DNA of 64,000 bases from HXMU1420-2 sp017643305. Its GTDB lineage: Bacteria > Pseudomonadota > Alphaproteobacteria > Rhodobacterales > Rhodobacteraceae. Made by a program: the position numbers and the translations under genes. The notes below the pieces were generated by a model. It had not been told where the DNA came from. It saw only the letters and a list, made by a program, of their open reading frames with translations, and ran no database searches. This document shows, piece after piece, positions 50,611 to 59,874 of this stretch (its first letter is position 1; every line of letters begins with the position of its first letter). The stretch is taken from NCBI GenBank assembly GCA_965217135.1, contig OZ244249.1, forward strand, positions 1,922,001-1,986,000, in the 5' to 3' direction.

Positions 50611-53397
50611 ATGTCGATTTCCGCCCGTCTCACCCGCCTGCCGCGCGCCTTCGATCCGGCCATTGGGGCCGAAACCGCCGCGCTTGTGCCGGGAGCATCC
50701 GGGCAGGTGGCTGACCTGCTGGCCGGGGCGGGGGGCAGCAGTCCATATCTGCGGGGCATGATCGTGCGGGAAGCGGACTGGCTGGGCGAAGCTTTCGATG
50801 ATCCCGAGGCCGCGACGGCTGCAGAACTGTCCAACCTGCCGGACTCTGCCGACGACGCCCTGCTGCCCAGATTGCGGCAAGCCAAGCGGCGCATTGCGCT
50901 GATTGCCGGGCTGGCCGATCTGGGTGGTGTTTGGCCATTAGAGCAGGTCACTGGCGTTTTGACCGATCTGGCCGCTCGTGCCTGCGATCTGGTGGCTAAA
51001 CGTGAAATCGGGCGCCTGATCCGGCGTGACAAGCTGCCCGGTCAGACAGAAGATGACCTCGAGGTCGCTGGGGGGCTTGTGGTGCTGGCGATGGGCAAGA
51101 TGGGCGCGGGGGAGCTAAACTATTCCTCGGACATCGACCTGATCTGCCTGTTCGATGAAACTCGATTTGATCCGGATGACTATGGCGAGGCACGCTCAGC
51201 TTTTGTGAAAGCCACACGCGCTTTTGCTACAGCTTTGAACGAACGTACGGCCGATGGATATATCTTTCGCACCGACCTGCGGCTGCGGCCAGATCCGGCG
51301 GTAACTCCGGTCTGTATTCCGATGGAAGCGGCGGAGCGGTACTACGAAAGCCTGGGCCGCACATGGGAACGCGCAGCCTATATCAAGGCGCGTGCCGTGG
51401 CGGGGGACATTGCAGCAGGTGAACGGTTCTTGCAGGCGATCCAGCCGTTTGTTTGGCGGCGGCATTTGGATTTCGCTGCGATCGAGGATGCCCATGACAT
51501 CCGTCTGCGTATCCGCGAAACAAAGGGCACGGGTGGCCCAATCACCATTCCCGGACATGACGTAAAGCTGGGGCGCGGTGGCATTCGCGAGATTGAATTT
51601 TTCACCCAGACCCGTCAGTTGATCGCCGGTGGGCGCGACCCGGGCCTGCGACAACGCCAGACCGTTGCGGGGCTGGCCGCGCTGGCAGACAAGAGATGGG
51701 TGCCCGAGGATGTAAGCGACCGGTTATCGGCGCATTACCGCGCCTTGCGAGAGGTCGAACATCGCATCCAGATGGTGAATGACGCCCAGACGCATAAGGT
51801 GCCCGCCTCCGCCGAAGGCTTGGGCCGGGTGGCCGCACTGGCGGGGTTCAAGCCCGAGGTGCTGACCAACACCCTGCGGGACACGCTAACCGAAGTGCAC
51901 CACCTGACGGAAAACTTCTTTGCCCCCGGCGCGGCCCAATCGCCGGAACCTGAAGGTGTGCTAGATCCCGCCATTCTAGCGCGATGGGCCAGCTATCCGT
52001 CCCTGCGATCCGAACGGGCCGCGCAGATTTTCAACCGCATTCGCCCAGAATTGCTCAGTCGCTTGCAGGCCGTCAGCCGACCGGATGAAGCGCTGGTGGC
52101 GCTGGATGGATTTCTGTCGGGGCTGCCTGCGGGCGTGCAGCTATTTTCCCTGTTTGAGGCGAATCCGCAGTTGATCGACCTGCTTGTGGATATCGTCGGC
52201 ACTTCGCCCGCGCTGGCCAGCTATTTAAGCCACAACGCTGCCGTATTCGATGCGGTGATTGCGGGGGATTTCTTTGCCGACTGGCCAGGCCGGGATGCTC
52301 TGGTGGAGGATCTGGCCGGGATCATGCAGCGTGAAAGTGACTATGAAACCCGACTGGACGCGGCCCGGCGCTGGCAAAAGGAATGGCATTTCCGCATTGG
52401 TGTGCACTTGCTGCGCGGGTTGGCGGGGCCGGATGAGGCGGGGCAATACTATGCCGATCTGGCGCAAGCCGTACTGGCCGCGATTTACCCAGTGGTGGTG
52501 GAACAATTCGCCCTGCGCCATGGACCGCCACCGGGGCGCGGTGCGGCGGTGTTGGGGATGGGATCTCTTGGCGCGTCGCGACTGCATGCTCGGTCGGATT
52601 TGGACGTGATCGTAATTTATGATCCGGATGACCTCGAAAATTCCGATGGCGAGAAGCCGTTGTCCGTCCGGCAATATTATGCACGCCTGACACAGGCGTT
52701 GATCACAGCGATGACCGCACCCATGTCGCAGGGGCGGCTGTATGAAATGGACATGCGTCTGCGTCCGTCCGGCAATCAGGGACCGGTGGCGACCAGTTGG
52801 AACAGCTTCCGCCAGTACCAGCAAGACGAAGCCTGGGTTTGGGAACATCTGGCGCTGACCCGTGCGCTGCCTGTGGCCGGAGCTGATGCCGTGGCGCAGG
52901 ATGTGGAGGCCTTTCGCCGGTCGCTGCTGTCCGAAAGTGATGCGGAGGAAGTGCGCAAGGCGCTGGCCGACATGCGCGACCGGATCGCGGCGGCCAAACC
53001 CGTGGGTGGCGTCTGGGACGCCAAGACCGGCGCTGGCCGCATGCAGGATGTAGAACTGGTGGCGCAGGCGGGTGCGCTTTTGTCCGGCTCCGGAGCTCGC
53101 GACGTGCAAGGCGGATTGGCCGGTGGTGTCGCAGTTGGATGGCTGCATGACGCGGATGCCCAAGCGCTGGGTGCAGCCTATGATCTCTACTGGGCCGTGA
53201 TCGTGGCCACCCGGCTGGTTTCGGAAACCCAACTGACCCCGAAGGATCTGAGCACGGGCACGGTGGCGTTTCTGTGCCGGGCCACCGGGTTTGATCATGT
53301 GGATGACCTGCAGGCGGCGCTAGAAGCCGCATATGAAGACATCGATCGCCGGATTACGGCGCTGTTGGGTGAAAGGACAGAAGATGGGGCGCCTTGA
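50611..53397 (+). CDS. glnE: Glutamine synthetase adenylyltransferase/deadenylase
   Basis: Bifunctional regulator of glutamine synthetase controlled by PII. 928 residues, the normal length: N-terminal deadenylylase nucleotidyltransferase (MGKMGAGELNYSSDIDLICLFD, about 165-190), helical GlnD-like region, C-terminal adenylyltransferase (GMGSLGASRLHARSDLDVIVIYD, about 648-672), and final four-helix domain. It overlaps the start of the next small gene by 14 bases. Expected to act in nitrogen control of ammonium assimilation. Confidence 0.95.
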   Translation: MSISARLTRLPRAFDPAIGAETAALVPGASGQVADLLAGAGGSSPYLRGMIVREADWLGEAFDDPEAATAAELSNLPDSADDALLPRLRQAKRRIALIAGLADLGGVWPLEQVTGVLTDLAARACDLVAKREIGRLIRRDKLPGQTEDDLEVAGGLVVLAMGKMGAGELNYSSDIDLICLFDETRFDPDDYGEARSAFVKATRAFATALNERTADGYIFRTDLRLRPDPAVTPVCIPMEAAERYYESLGRTWERAAYIKARAVAGDIAAGERFLQAIQPFVWRRHLDFAAIEDAHDIRLRIRETKGTGGPITIPGHDVKLGRGGIREIEFFTQTRQLIAGGRDPGLRQRQTVAGLAALADKRWVPEDVSDRLSAHYRALREVEHRIQMVNDAQTHKVPASAEGLGRVAALAGFKPEVLTNTLRDTLTEVHHLTENFFAPGAAQSPEPEGVLDPAILARWASYPSLRSERAAQIFNRIRPELLSRLQAVSRPDEALVALDGFLSGLPAGVQLFSLFEANPQLIDLLVDIVGTSPALASYLSHNAAVFDAVIAGDFFADWPGRDALVEDLAGIMQRESDYETRLDAARRWQKEWHFRIGVHLLRGLAGPDEAGQYYADLAQAVLAAIYPVVVEQFALRHGPPPGRGAAVLGMGSLGASRLHARSDLDVIVIYDPDDLENSDGEKPLSVRQYYARLTQALITAMTAPMSQGRLYEMDMRLRPSGNQGPVATSWNSFRQYQQDEAWVWEHLALTRALPVAGADAVAQDVEAFRRSLLSESDAEEVRKALADMRDRIAAAKPVGGVWDAKTGAGRMQDVELVAQAGALLSGSGARDVQGGLAGGVAVGWLHDADAQALGAAYDLYWAVIVATRLVSETQLTPKDLSTGTVAFLCRATGFDHVDDLQAALEAAYEDIDRRITALLGERTEDGAP

Positions 53398-53656
53398 CCA
53401 GACTGATCCCAAGGGATTGATCCGCGAAAGTTATCAGATTGAAGGCATCAGCGCGCCGGAATGCCGGAGCATTTTTCTGGACTGGGCGCTGAGCCTGCCG
53501 GAAGCTGAGAACAGCAAAACCGCGATCCAGGCGCTGCTGGACCAATATGGAACGGACGCGCCGGACCACCCTATGACAACCGTTCTTCAAGATGGGCTGA
53601 CCACCATCGCTACACCGCGCCGTAGGGGCGGGTGGCGATCACGAACCAGAAACTGA
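53384..53656 (+). CDS. Small conserved protein coupled to glnE
   Basis: 90 residues from MGRLDQTDPKGLIRESYQ; overlaps the last 14 bases of glnE in another frame with AAGGA eight bases before its ATG, indicating coupling. The middle SAPECRSIFLDWALSLPE is the best-conserved-looking part; the C-terminus ends in a basic RRRGGWRSR. Soluble, no known domain. It may relate to nitrogen regulation because of its position. Confidence 0.75.
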   Translation: MGRLDQTDPKGLIRESYQIEGISAPECRSIFLDWALSLPEAENSKTAIQALLDQYGTDAPDHPMTTVLQDGLTTIATPRRRGGWRSRTRN

Positions 53657-53781
53657 CTGTTGCCAATTTGAAAACCATCGAATTACAAACAATTTGACGC
53701 TTTTTCGCCCCAATTGCATGTCAAAACCTTGGTTATCAACGAAAAGCTCCGACTACAGGGGCGACCAAGGAGACAGAGATC

Positions 53782-54522
53782 ATGAGACCCGTCCGCGCAA
53801 TCGCATTCTTGATGCTGGGCCTGAGCGTAACCGCCTGTGCCAGCGTGGAGAGCGTGACCCGCAACACGCCCTATGAGCAGGTTCCGAACCAAGGCGTTCC
53901 GGTTGGTCACGACTTTTCGATTGTTGAGCAACCCGAAGCGTTGACCGTGACGGCAGCGGCGCGGCAAACCTCGCTGACGGACACACCGGTGCTTACCGAA
54001 ACTGGCAAAGCACCGGTGCATGTGGAAACCATCGCCGTGCGTGTCCCGCGTGAGCTGAAGGTGAACGAAACCAACAGCTATTACCCCAGCGGTGATATCG
54101 TCTGGCGCGGGGATCCGATTGGTGACCGCCATGGACAGGTGCAGAAAATTTTTGAAGATGCTCTGATGCAGGGCGTCAAGCCGCTCGACGGGGCCGCCGG
54201 GGTCGATCTGGTTATCGACGTCAAGCGCTTCCACGCCATCACAGAAAAGGCCCGCTATACCGTGGGCGGCGTGCATAACATCGTTTTCGATCTGGCGATC
54301 AAGGATCCCGAGACCGGCGAACTGGTTGTGCCCGTGCGCACCATCAAGGCCGATCTGGATGCCTTTGGCGGACGTCAGGCGGTGCTGGCCGATGCGCGCG
54401 GCGATACACAGAAGGTGCGGATCACCAACCATCTGGCCGAGGTTATCCGGCAGGAGCTGTCGAACCCCGAAGGATATCAGAACGCGCAGCTTGGTTTCTT
54501 CCAGATCGTCAACAGCCTCTGA
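53782..54522 (+). CDS. Predicted outer/inner-membrane lipoprotein
   Basis: 246 residues. Signal peptide of lipoprotein type: MRPVRAIAFLMLGLSVTAC with lipobox LSVTAC (Cys 19). The mature domain has RVPRELKVNETNSYYPSGDI and RYTVGGVHNIVFDLAIKDPET, matching a Rhodobacterales family of unknown function (DUF6778-like). GGAGAC precedes the ATG. Probably monocistronic. 53657-53781 carries no gene. Confidence 0.8.
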   Translation: MRPVRAIAFLMLGLSVTACASVESVTRNTPYEQVPNQGVPVGHDFSIVEQPEALTVTAAARQTSLTDTPVLTETGKAPVHVETIAVRVPRELKVNETNSYYPSGDIVWRGDPIGDRHGQVQKIFEDALMQGVKPLDGAAGVDLVIDVKRFHAITEKARYTVGGVHNIVFDLAIKDPETGELVVPVRTIKADLDAFGGRQAVLADARGDTQKVRITNHLAEVIRQELSNPEGYQNAQLGFFQIVNSL

Positions 54523-54559
54523 GCTTTTCCCCCGGCGGATACACGGTTAAGAGGGCGCC

Positions 54560-55765
54560 ATGACAGCGCCTTCTTTCATTTCCGACCTGCCATCCGTGCG
54601 GATGAAACCGAAAACCGATGTCCGGGCTGTGCGCCACGGATTTCCCTGGGTCTATGCCAACCAGCTTGTTCTGGACCGGCGGACCAAGAAACTGCCGGCC
54701 GGGTCAATTGTGGTGCTGGAGGACGAGGCGCGCACGCCGCTTGCGCTGGCCGCTTTCAACCCAGCCTCCCGCATCGCCATCCGCGTGCTAGACCGGGATC
54801 TGAACTTAACGATTGATCGTGGCTGGTTTGTCGCAAGGGTCAGAAAGGCGCTGGCTTTGCGTGTACGGCTGTATGATGCGCCATTCTACCGGCTGATTCA
54901 TGCAGAAGGCGACGGGCTGCCTGGCGTCGTCGTAGACCGGTTTGGGGATACGCTGGTGGTGCAGCCCAACGCGGCCTGGGCCGATGCGCTGCTGGATCCG
55001 TTGACCGAGGCTTTGGCCGAGGTCACCGGGGCGACGAATATCCTGAAAAATGCCGAAGGCCGCGCGCGTGGGCTGGAAGGGCTGGACAATGAAAGCGGCG
55101 TGTTGCGTGGTGTGGCCCCCGAAGCGCCAGTGCCTGTTCCGATGAATGGTGCGACCTATATGGCGGACCTGACAGGCGGGCAGAAAACCGGGCTGTTCTT
55201 TGACCAGCGGGACAACCAGCGCTTTGCGGCGCGGTTTGCCCGGAATGCTGATGTGCTTGACGTATTTTGTCATGTGGGTGGCTTTGGGCTGGCCGCGCTC
55301 GCAGCGGGCGCGCGGTCCGCGCTGTGTGTTGATGGCTCCGCCCCGGCGTTGGAACTGGCCACGGCAGGGGCGCAAGCAGCAGGGTTTACCGCGTTCGACA
55401 CACGGCGCGGGGATGCGTTTGATACCTTGGCCGCGTTGCAGGGCGAAGGCGCGCAGTTCGATCTGGTGATCTGCGACCCGCCCGCATTTGCGCCGAACAA
55501 ACAGGCGCTGGACGCCGGGCTGCGCGCTTATGAACGGGTCGCGCGGATGGCCGCGCCCTTGGTGCGCGAGGGCGGCACGATGGTGCTGTGTTCCTGTTCC
55601 CATGCCGCGGATCTGACCCGCTTCCATCAGGCCTGCACACGCGGGATTGGCCGGGCCGGGCGTCAGGGCGCTTTGGTTCATACTGGCTTTGCCGGGCCGG
55701 ACCATCCGCAGCACCCGATGCTGGCGGAAACCGGATACCTCAAAGCGCTGGTGTTCGCGCTGTGA
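54560..55765 (+). CDS. Class I rRNA methyltransferase, RlmI/RlmK-like
   Basis: 401 residues. N-terminal PUA domain (about 10-90, VRHGFPWVYANQLV), linker with HAEGDGLPGVVVDRFGDTLVVQP typical of RlmI, and C-terminal Rossmann methyltransferase with motif I VLDVFCHVGGFGLAALAAGA (where Tyr/Asn of FCYTGGF is CHVGGF), GQKTGLFFDQRDNQ, and motif IV DLVICDPPAFAP. Likely makes 5-methylcytosine in 23S rRNA; target unproven. The next gene starts within its stop codon (GTGA). Confidence 0.9.
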   Translation: MTAPSFISDLPSVRMKPKTDVRAVRHGFPWVYANQLVLDRRTKKLPAGSIVVLEDEARTPLALAAFNPASRIAIRVLDRDLNLTIDRGWFVARVRKALALRVRLYDAPFYRLIHAEGDGLPGVVVDRFGDTLVVQPNAAWADALLDPLTEALAEVTGATNILKNAEGRARGLEGLDNESGVLRGVAPEAPVPVPMNGATYMADLTGGQKTGLFFDQRDNQRFAARFARNADVLDVFCHVGGFGLAALAAGARSALCVDGSAPALELATAGAQAAGFTAFDTRRGDAFDTLAALQGEGAQFDLVICDPPAFAPNKQALDAGLRAYERVARMAAPLVREGGTMVLCSCSHAADLTRFHQACTRGIGRAGRQGALVHTGFAGPDHPQHPMLAETGYLKALVFAL

Positions 55766-56301
55766 AACTGGTGCTGGATGCCTGTGTGCTGTTTCCCACG
55801 GTGATGCGGGAAATGCTGCTGGGGGCTGCAGCGGAGGGGTTTTATACCCCCGTCTGGTCCAAACGTTTGCTGGAAGAATGGGCCCGTGCCGCCGCACGCC
55901 TGGGCCCGGATGGCGAGGCGCAGGCGCGGGGGGAAATCGCATTGTTGCGGGCTCGCTGGCCAGGGGCCGAGGCGCCGATTGATGCGGGTCTGGAACGGCG
56001 GCTGTGGTTGCCTGATCCGGCAGATATTCACGTACTGGCCCTGGCTGTGGGCAGTTCCGCGGATGGGATCGTTACCGCCAATGCCAAAGATTTTCCACGC
56101 AACATTCTGGCCGAAGAAGGGCTGACACGGGCCGACCCTGATGCGCTGCTGTTCGGGTTCTGGCAGGCAGATGCCGACCGGATGAAGGCTGTGGGCGACA
56201 GCGTGCTGGCAGAAGCCAACCGTATGGGCGACTGGACCATGCGCGCGCTGATGAAAAAGGCGCGGCTGCCGCGTATCGGCAAGGCGCTGGCGCAGAGCTG
56301 A
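55762..56301 (+). CDS. PIN domain protein
   Basis: 179 residues from a GTG overlapping the methyltransferase stop. N-terminal KLVLDACVLFP with catalytic Asp (about 6), WSKRLLEEWARA with Glu, and DPADIHVLALAVGSSADGIVTANAKDF with the final Asp residues (about 84-105) fit the PIN ribonuclease fold of the RSP_2614 type. PIN proteins are mostly RNases, often toxins. No antitoxin gene flanks it; translational coupling to an rRNA methyltransferase suggests an RNA-processing role. Confidence 0.85.
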   Translation: MKLVLDACVLFPTVMREMLLGAAAEGFYTPVWSKRLLEEWARAAARLGPDGEAQARGEIALLRARWPGAEAPIDAGLERRLWLPDPADIHVLALAVGSSADGIVTANAKDFPRNILAEEGLTRADPDALLFGFWQADADRMKAVGDSVLAEANRMGDWTMRALMKKARLPRIGKALAQS

Positions 56302-56305
56302 TCGG

Positions 56306-56995
56306 TCAGCTGGAGGTGTGCCAGCGCGCTTCCAGTTTCTCCAGCGCGGCGATCCGGTCCTGCACCTTGGGGTGCGTCATCAACCAGGCGGGCACCATTC
56401 CGGCACGGGCCTGGGTCAGCGCTTCGAGCTTGCGGAACATCGCCTTTTGCGGCTCCACCCCGAACCCCGCCTTGGTCAGCAGGGCGGCGGCATAGGCATC
56501 AGCCTCGTATTCATCGCTCTGTGACAGGCGCGCGGCGAGAAGCGAGGTCAGCATGCCCGCGATCCATGCCCCTATGAACGGGATATAGCGGCCCAGCACC
56601 ATGGCCAGTGCAGTGCGAAGCGCGTTCTGGCCGGAAAAATCAATCATCCGTCGCCGGGAATGACCCAGCGCCACATGGCCCAGTTCGTGCGCGATCACGC
56701 TGGCCAGCTCCTCGGCTGATACCTCGCCCGACTGGTATTTGCGATAGAACCCACGCGTGATGAAGATGCGCCCATCTGGGGCGGCAAGCCCGTTCACCGG
56801 GTCAATTTCATAGATGTAAACCGGCACGCGCGCGACATCGAGCGCGACAGCCAGCCGGTCGGTGATGGTGCGCATTCGCGCATCGGCCAGCTCGGTCGAC
56901 CGTGCGTCCAGCTCCTTGCGGGTCCGCCAGGCAGAAAACTGGTACATCGCGATGCCGTAGAGCACGGCCAGCAGCAGAGGCGTAAACTTCAACAT
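56306..56995 (-). CDS. M48 family metallopeptidase
   Basis: 229 residues. A membrane helix at 5-22, a catalytic HELGH (about 102-106) and the third zinc ligand Glu in SDEYEADAYA (about 168); a second membrane-prone stretch at about 130-157 (MVLGRYIPFIGAWIAGML). HtpX/Oma1-like zinc endopeptidases act in membrane quality control. Convergent with the PIN gene (4-base gap). Confidence 0.9.
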   Translation of the reverse strand: MLKFTPLLLAVLYGIAMYQFSAWRTRKELDARSTELADARMRTITDRLAVALDVARVPVYIYEIDPVNGLAAPDGRIFITRGFYRKYQSGEVSAEELASVIAHELGHVALGHSRRRMIDFSGQNALRTALAMVLGRYIPFIGAWIAGMLTSLLAARLSQSDEYEADAYAAALLTKAGFGVEPQKAMFRKLEALTQARAGMVPAWLMTHPKVQDRIAALEKLEARWHTSS

Positions 56996-57018
56996 ACCCT
57001 AGATATGGCGTTGAACAC

Positions 57019-58167
57019 CTAGCGGATCAACATCTGCGGGTCGTGGCGCGACAACCGTTCCACGCCGGTTTCGCCCACCAGCACGCTGTGACCCAGGCAC
57101 ATGGCGTGGCCTGCGTCGCTGTCCATGAGGATCATGTGCAGGAAAAACACCTGTCCTGCCTGCATGATCATCGGGTTGCCTTCGTAGAACATCGGAAAGT
57201 CCACCCAGATCGGTGGGAACACCGCGCCCATGCCATAGCCGCAGGCCTGCAGCCGCGCGTGGTTCAGCCCGTGGCTGTCGAACACCTGCGCGTGCGCCTC
57301 GTAAACATCGCCCATGGGCGCGCCGGGACGGATGGCGGTTTCACAGGCGACGATCGCCTCGTGACACGCCTCGAACATGGCGGTCTGCGCGGCGGTGGGC
57401 GGGCCGATGACCAGCGTGCGCATCATCGCGGCGTGGTAGCGGGCATAGGCCCCGGACCATTCGATGGTCAACTGGTCGTTGACGTCCAGATGCCGACGAC
57501 CGGAATGCGACCGGCAGAGTAGGGCGCTGTCACCGCTGCCAAGGATGAATTCATTGCCGGAGTAATCACCACCTCCACGAAAAACGGCCCCTTGCATGGC
57601 CGCCAGAATGGTGCCTTCGAACGCACCCGCGCGGGTGGTGTCCAGTGCGGCGTCCAGCGCATCGTCTGACAGGGCGGCGGCGCGGCGGTGCATGGCAATC
57701 TCGGCTGGGGATTTCACCCGCCGCAACGCGGGGATCAGGTCGGAAGTATCACGGAGGTCTGGCAGAGCGGCGCGCAGCAGCCGCCCGTTGAAATCCGTCA
57801 GCCCGGCCGTGCGGCATTCATAGCCCAGCGTTTTGTTTGCCAGCCCCAGATCCGCCAGCAGATCGCGCAGCGCGTTGGCAGGGTTCGCGCCTTCATGCTC
57901 GGCCCAGACATGGATGTGGTCATGGGGCAGTGTGGAGCTTTGCTGGGCTTGCCGCAGATCGGGCAGGCGGGTCAGCAGGTGCAGATCGCCCGTCGCAGAC
58001 AGCACAAGGCATTGGAACATCGCGTAGCCGAACGTGTCATAGCCACACAGCCAGTACTGGCTTTCCGGCGCAAAGATCAGCAGCGCGTCCAGCCCCTCGC
58101 TTTGCAGGGCTTCACGGGCAGTAGACTGGCGGGTGGCAAACTCGGTGGTGTCGAAGTGAAAGGGCAT
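57019..58167 (-). CDS. M24-fold (creatinase/prolidase-like) hydrolase lacking canonical metal ligands
   Basis: 382 residues from MPFHFDTTEFA. Creatinase N-terminal domain (about 12-140) and pita-bread M24 C-terminal domain (about 150-375). In dimetal M24 enzymes the ligands sit in D-x10-D, GHG and E motifs; here they read TIEWSGAYARYHAAMMRT and CGYGMGAVFPP, so the usual Asp and His ligands are missing. This fits metal-independent members such as creatinase or ectoine-hydrolase-like enzymes. Its start overlaps the upstream P450 stop (ATGA), so the pair is co-translated. Substrate unknown. Confidence 0.85.
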   Translation of the reverse strand: MPFHFDTTEFATRQSTAREALQSEGLDALLIFAPESQYWLCGYDTFGYAMFQCLVLSATGDLHLLTRLPDLRQAQQSSTLPHDHIHVWAEHEGANPANALRDLLADLGLANKTLGYECRTAGLTDFNGRLLRAALPDLRDTSDLIPALRRVKSPAEIAMHRRAAALSDDALDAALDTTRAGAFEGTILAAMQGAVFRGGGDYSGNEFILGSGDSALLCRSHSGRRHLDVNDQLTIEWSGAYARYHAAMMRTLVIGPPTAAQTAMFEACHEAIVACETAIRPGAPMGDVYEAHAQVFDSHGLNHARLQACGYGMGAVFPPIWVDFPMFYEGNPMIMQAGQVFFLHMILMDSDAGHAMCLGHSVLVGETGVERLSRHDPQMLIR

Positions 58168-59321
58168 CACCTGTCCCACATCACTGGCATTGCGGTTGGT
58201 CCGCGAAACGCCCAGCCGGTAAACGGCACATCGCCGGTCAGACGGAGGTTTGGCAGATGGTCGAAGGCCAGCGGCAAGGCCACCTCGGTGATCATGCATC
58301 GTGATGCAGCGGCCCCGGCGCAGAAATGTGGACCCGCACCAAAGGGGATGGCATGCTGTGTGTCGCGGGTGATGTCGAATTGGTCTCCGTTTGGGAAATA
58401 CGCCTCATCCCGGCCAGCGGAGGCGAACATCAGGAACACGCGGTCTTCGGGGTCGAAGGTGATGCCGTCTACCTCATCCTGCTTTGCAATTCTGCGGGGT
58501 GACATGCCGATGGGGCTGACCCAGCGGACATATTCGCCAAACGCATTTCCCCAGCCATACGCGCCTGACAGGATGCTGGCCAACTGGTCGCGATGCTGTA
58601 GCAGCGCCCAAACGGTCCCGGCAATCGCATCGCGCGGCTCGTTCTGCCCGCCGGAGATGACAAGTTTGATATTTGCTCGGATGCTGTCCATCGGCAGCCC
58701 AGCGGCCAGTTGCACAGCCAGCGCGGAATGCGGCGGGGGGGTATCGCGCATCCGGTCGATATGGTCATCGATCAGCGCGGTGGCGGCGTTGCAGCGGGCC
58801 TCAATCTCGGCGACCCCAGCGTAATTTGCACAACCGTCGATCATGGCCTGGCTGCAACCGTCCATTTCTGCAGGAGTCATTTCTGCGAGCCCGGTGATGG
58901 CAATCAACGCGCGGGCCGAAACGGGCATGGCATACTCGGTCACGAAATCGCATGCACCGCGCGGTTTCAGCCCATCAATGATCTCCAGCGCAGCGGCTTC
59001 AAACATTGGTTTCCAATGCTGGCGCACCGTGCGCGGGCTAAGTGCGGGGAACAAGGCCTTGCGTTCGGCCATATGCGCACCCCCATCCTTGCGCATCATG
59101 TTTTCGCCCATCAGCACCGACATCAACCCGCCGGGCTGGTAGGAGGAAAACACATCCACCCGCTTTTCCTGTGCATGGATCGTGTCGCGCCGCGTCAGCA
59201 ATGTGGCGCCCAATTGCGGGACATAGGCGATTGGCGCTTCGACGCGCATGCGGGCAAGGTCAGGGTAGGGATCAGCGGTGAAAGCGGCCGGGTCGATGTC
59301 ATATATGGGCGCGGTGGACAT
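58167..59321 (-). CDS. Cytochrome P450 (third of three), atypical I-helix
   Basis: 384 residues from MSTAPIYDID (ATG 59321, AGGA 7 bases upstream). Heme loop PFGAGPHFCAGAAASR, Cys near 334. K-helix region is EYVRWVSP, with the Glu-x-x-Arg pair intact. The I-helix reads VISGGQNEPRD where (A/G)GxxTT is usual, so the oxygen-activating Thr is missing and an Asn-Glu-Pro is present. Overlaps the M24-like gene, suggesting one pathway. A short piece of this gene is copied in the pseudogene just upstream. Confidence 0.92.
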   Translation of the reverse strand: MSTAPIYDIDPAAFTADPYPDLARMRVEAPIAYVPQLGATLLTRRDTIHAQEKRVDVFSSYQPGGLMSVLMGENMMRKDGGAHMAERKALFPALSPRTVRQHWKPMFEAAALEIIDGLKPRGACDFVTEYAMPVSARALIAITGLAEMTPAEMDGCSQAMIDGCANYAGVAEIEARCNAATALIDDHIDRMRDTPPPHSALAVQLAAGLPMDSIRANIKLVISGGQNEPRDAIAGTVWALLQHRDQLASILSGAYGWGNAFGEYVRWVSPIGMSPRRIAKQDEVDGITFDPEDRVFLMFASAGRDEAYFPNGDQFDITRDTQHAIPFGAGPHFCAGAAASRCMITEVALPLAFDHLPNLRLTGDVPFTGWAFRGPTAMPVMWDR

Positions 59322-59428
59322 GGCGGTTCCTTCACTTTTTGTCATGTCAACGAGGTGACTGCTGTGGTTGAAGTGCTTATGTCAACACTTGTTTGCTTTG
59401 CTGCTAGGACCTGAGCAAAGGCAGGCCC

Positions 59429-59870
59429 ATGGACGCCAGCACCGAACATGGACTGACGGATGACATTTTTCTGACCGTCCCGGCGGACACTGCGGGACGG
59501 ACCCTCAGCTTTTCGCGCTCGCCGACAGTATTGCTGACCTGTGCCGCAAACCGGTTCACTTGCGCATCGGTATGCAATTTTCAGAACCGTTTTGGTATCG
59601 GGTCGATGGACTGGCGCATGCTGGTCATGCTGACACGGGAACCGGGCAGTAAGGTCAGCCATTCGGGCCGCGCGAGCGGGATAGAAAGGCGGCGGTCAGC
59701 CGGTCACCGCGGCGGCTGGAGGCCAAGGAGCTTGCCGCGCCTGCGCTGATTGATGACCATATCGAACGCATGTGCGATACCCCCCGTCGCATTCTGCGCT
59801 GGAGGCGCAACTGGCCGCCGTAATGATGATGCAGCGGGAACGCAAGTTGCACCGCGTCTCAGCGCGGTAA
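59429..59870 (+). pseudogene. Decayed MarR-family regulator containing a P450 gene fragment
   Basis: The first frame from ATG 59429 contains NRFGIGSMDWRMLVMLTREPGSKVS, the MarR winged-helix start. The expected recognition helix continues in another frame as DRKAAVSRSPRRLEAKELA (about 59680-59740), so there is a frameshift near 59660. Immediately after, 59743-59817 reads ALIDDHIERMCDTP and matches the coding strand of the neighbouring P450 (58700-58776) with one deletion and about ten mismatches in 76 bases. The end (AVMMMQRERKLHR then TAA at 59868) could again be MarR-like. Confidence 0.65.
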
Positions 59871-59874
59871 TAGG

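Noticed and set aside
55762..56301. PIN protein as the toxin of a toxin-antitoxin pair
   Set aside because: No antitoxin-like gene next to it; its start is coupled to an rRNA methyltransferase, which argues for RNA metabolism instead.
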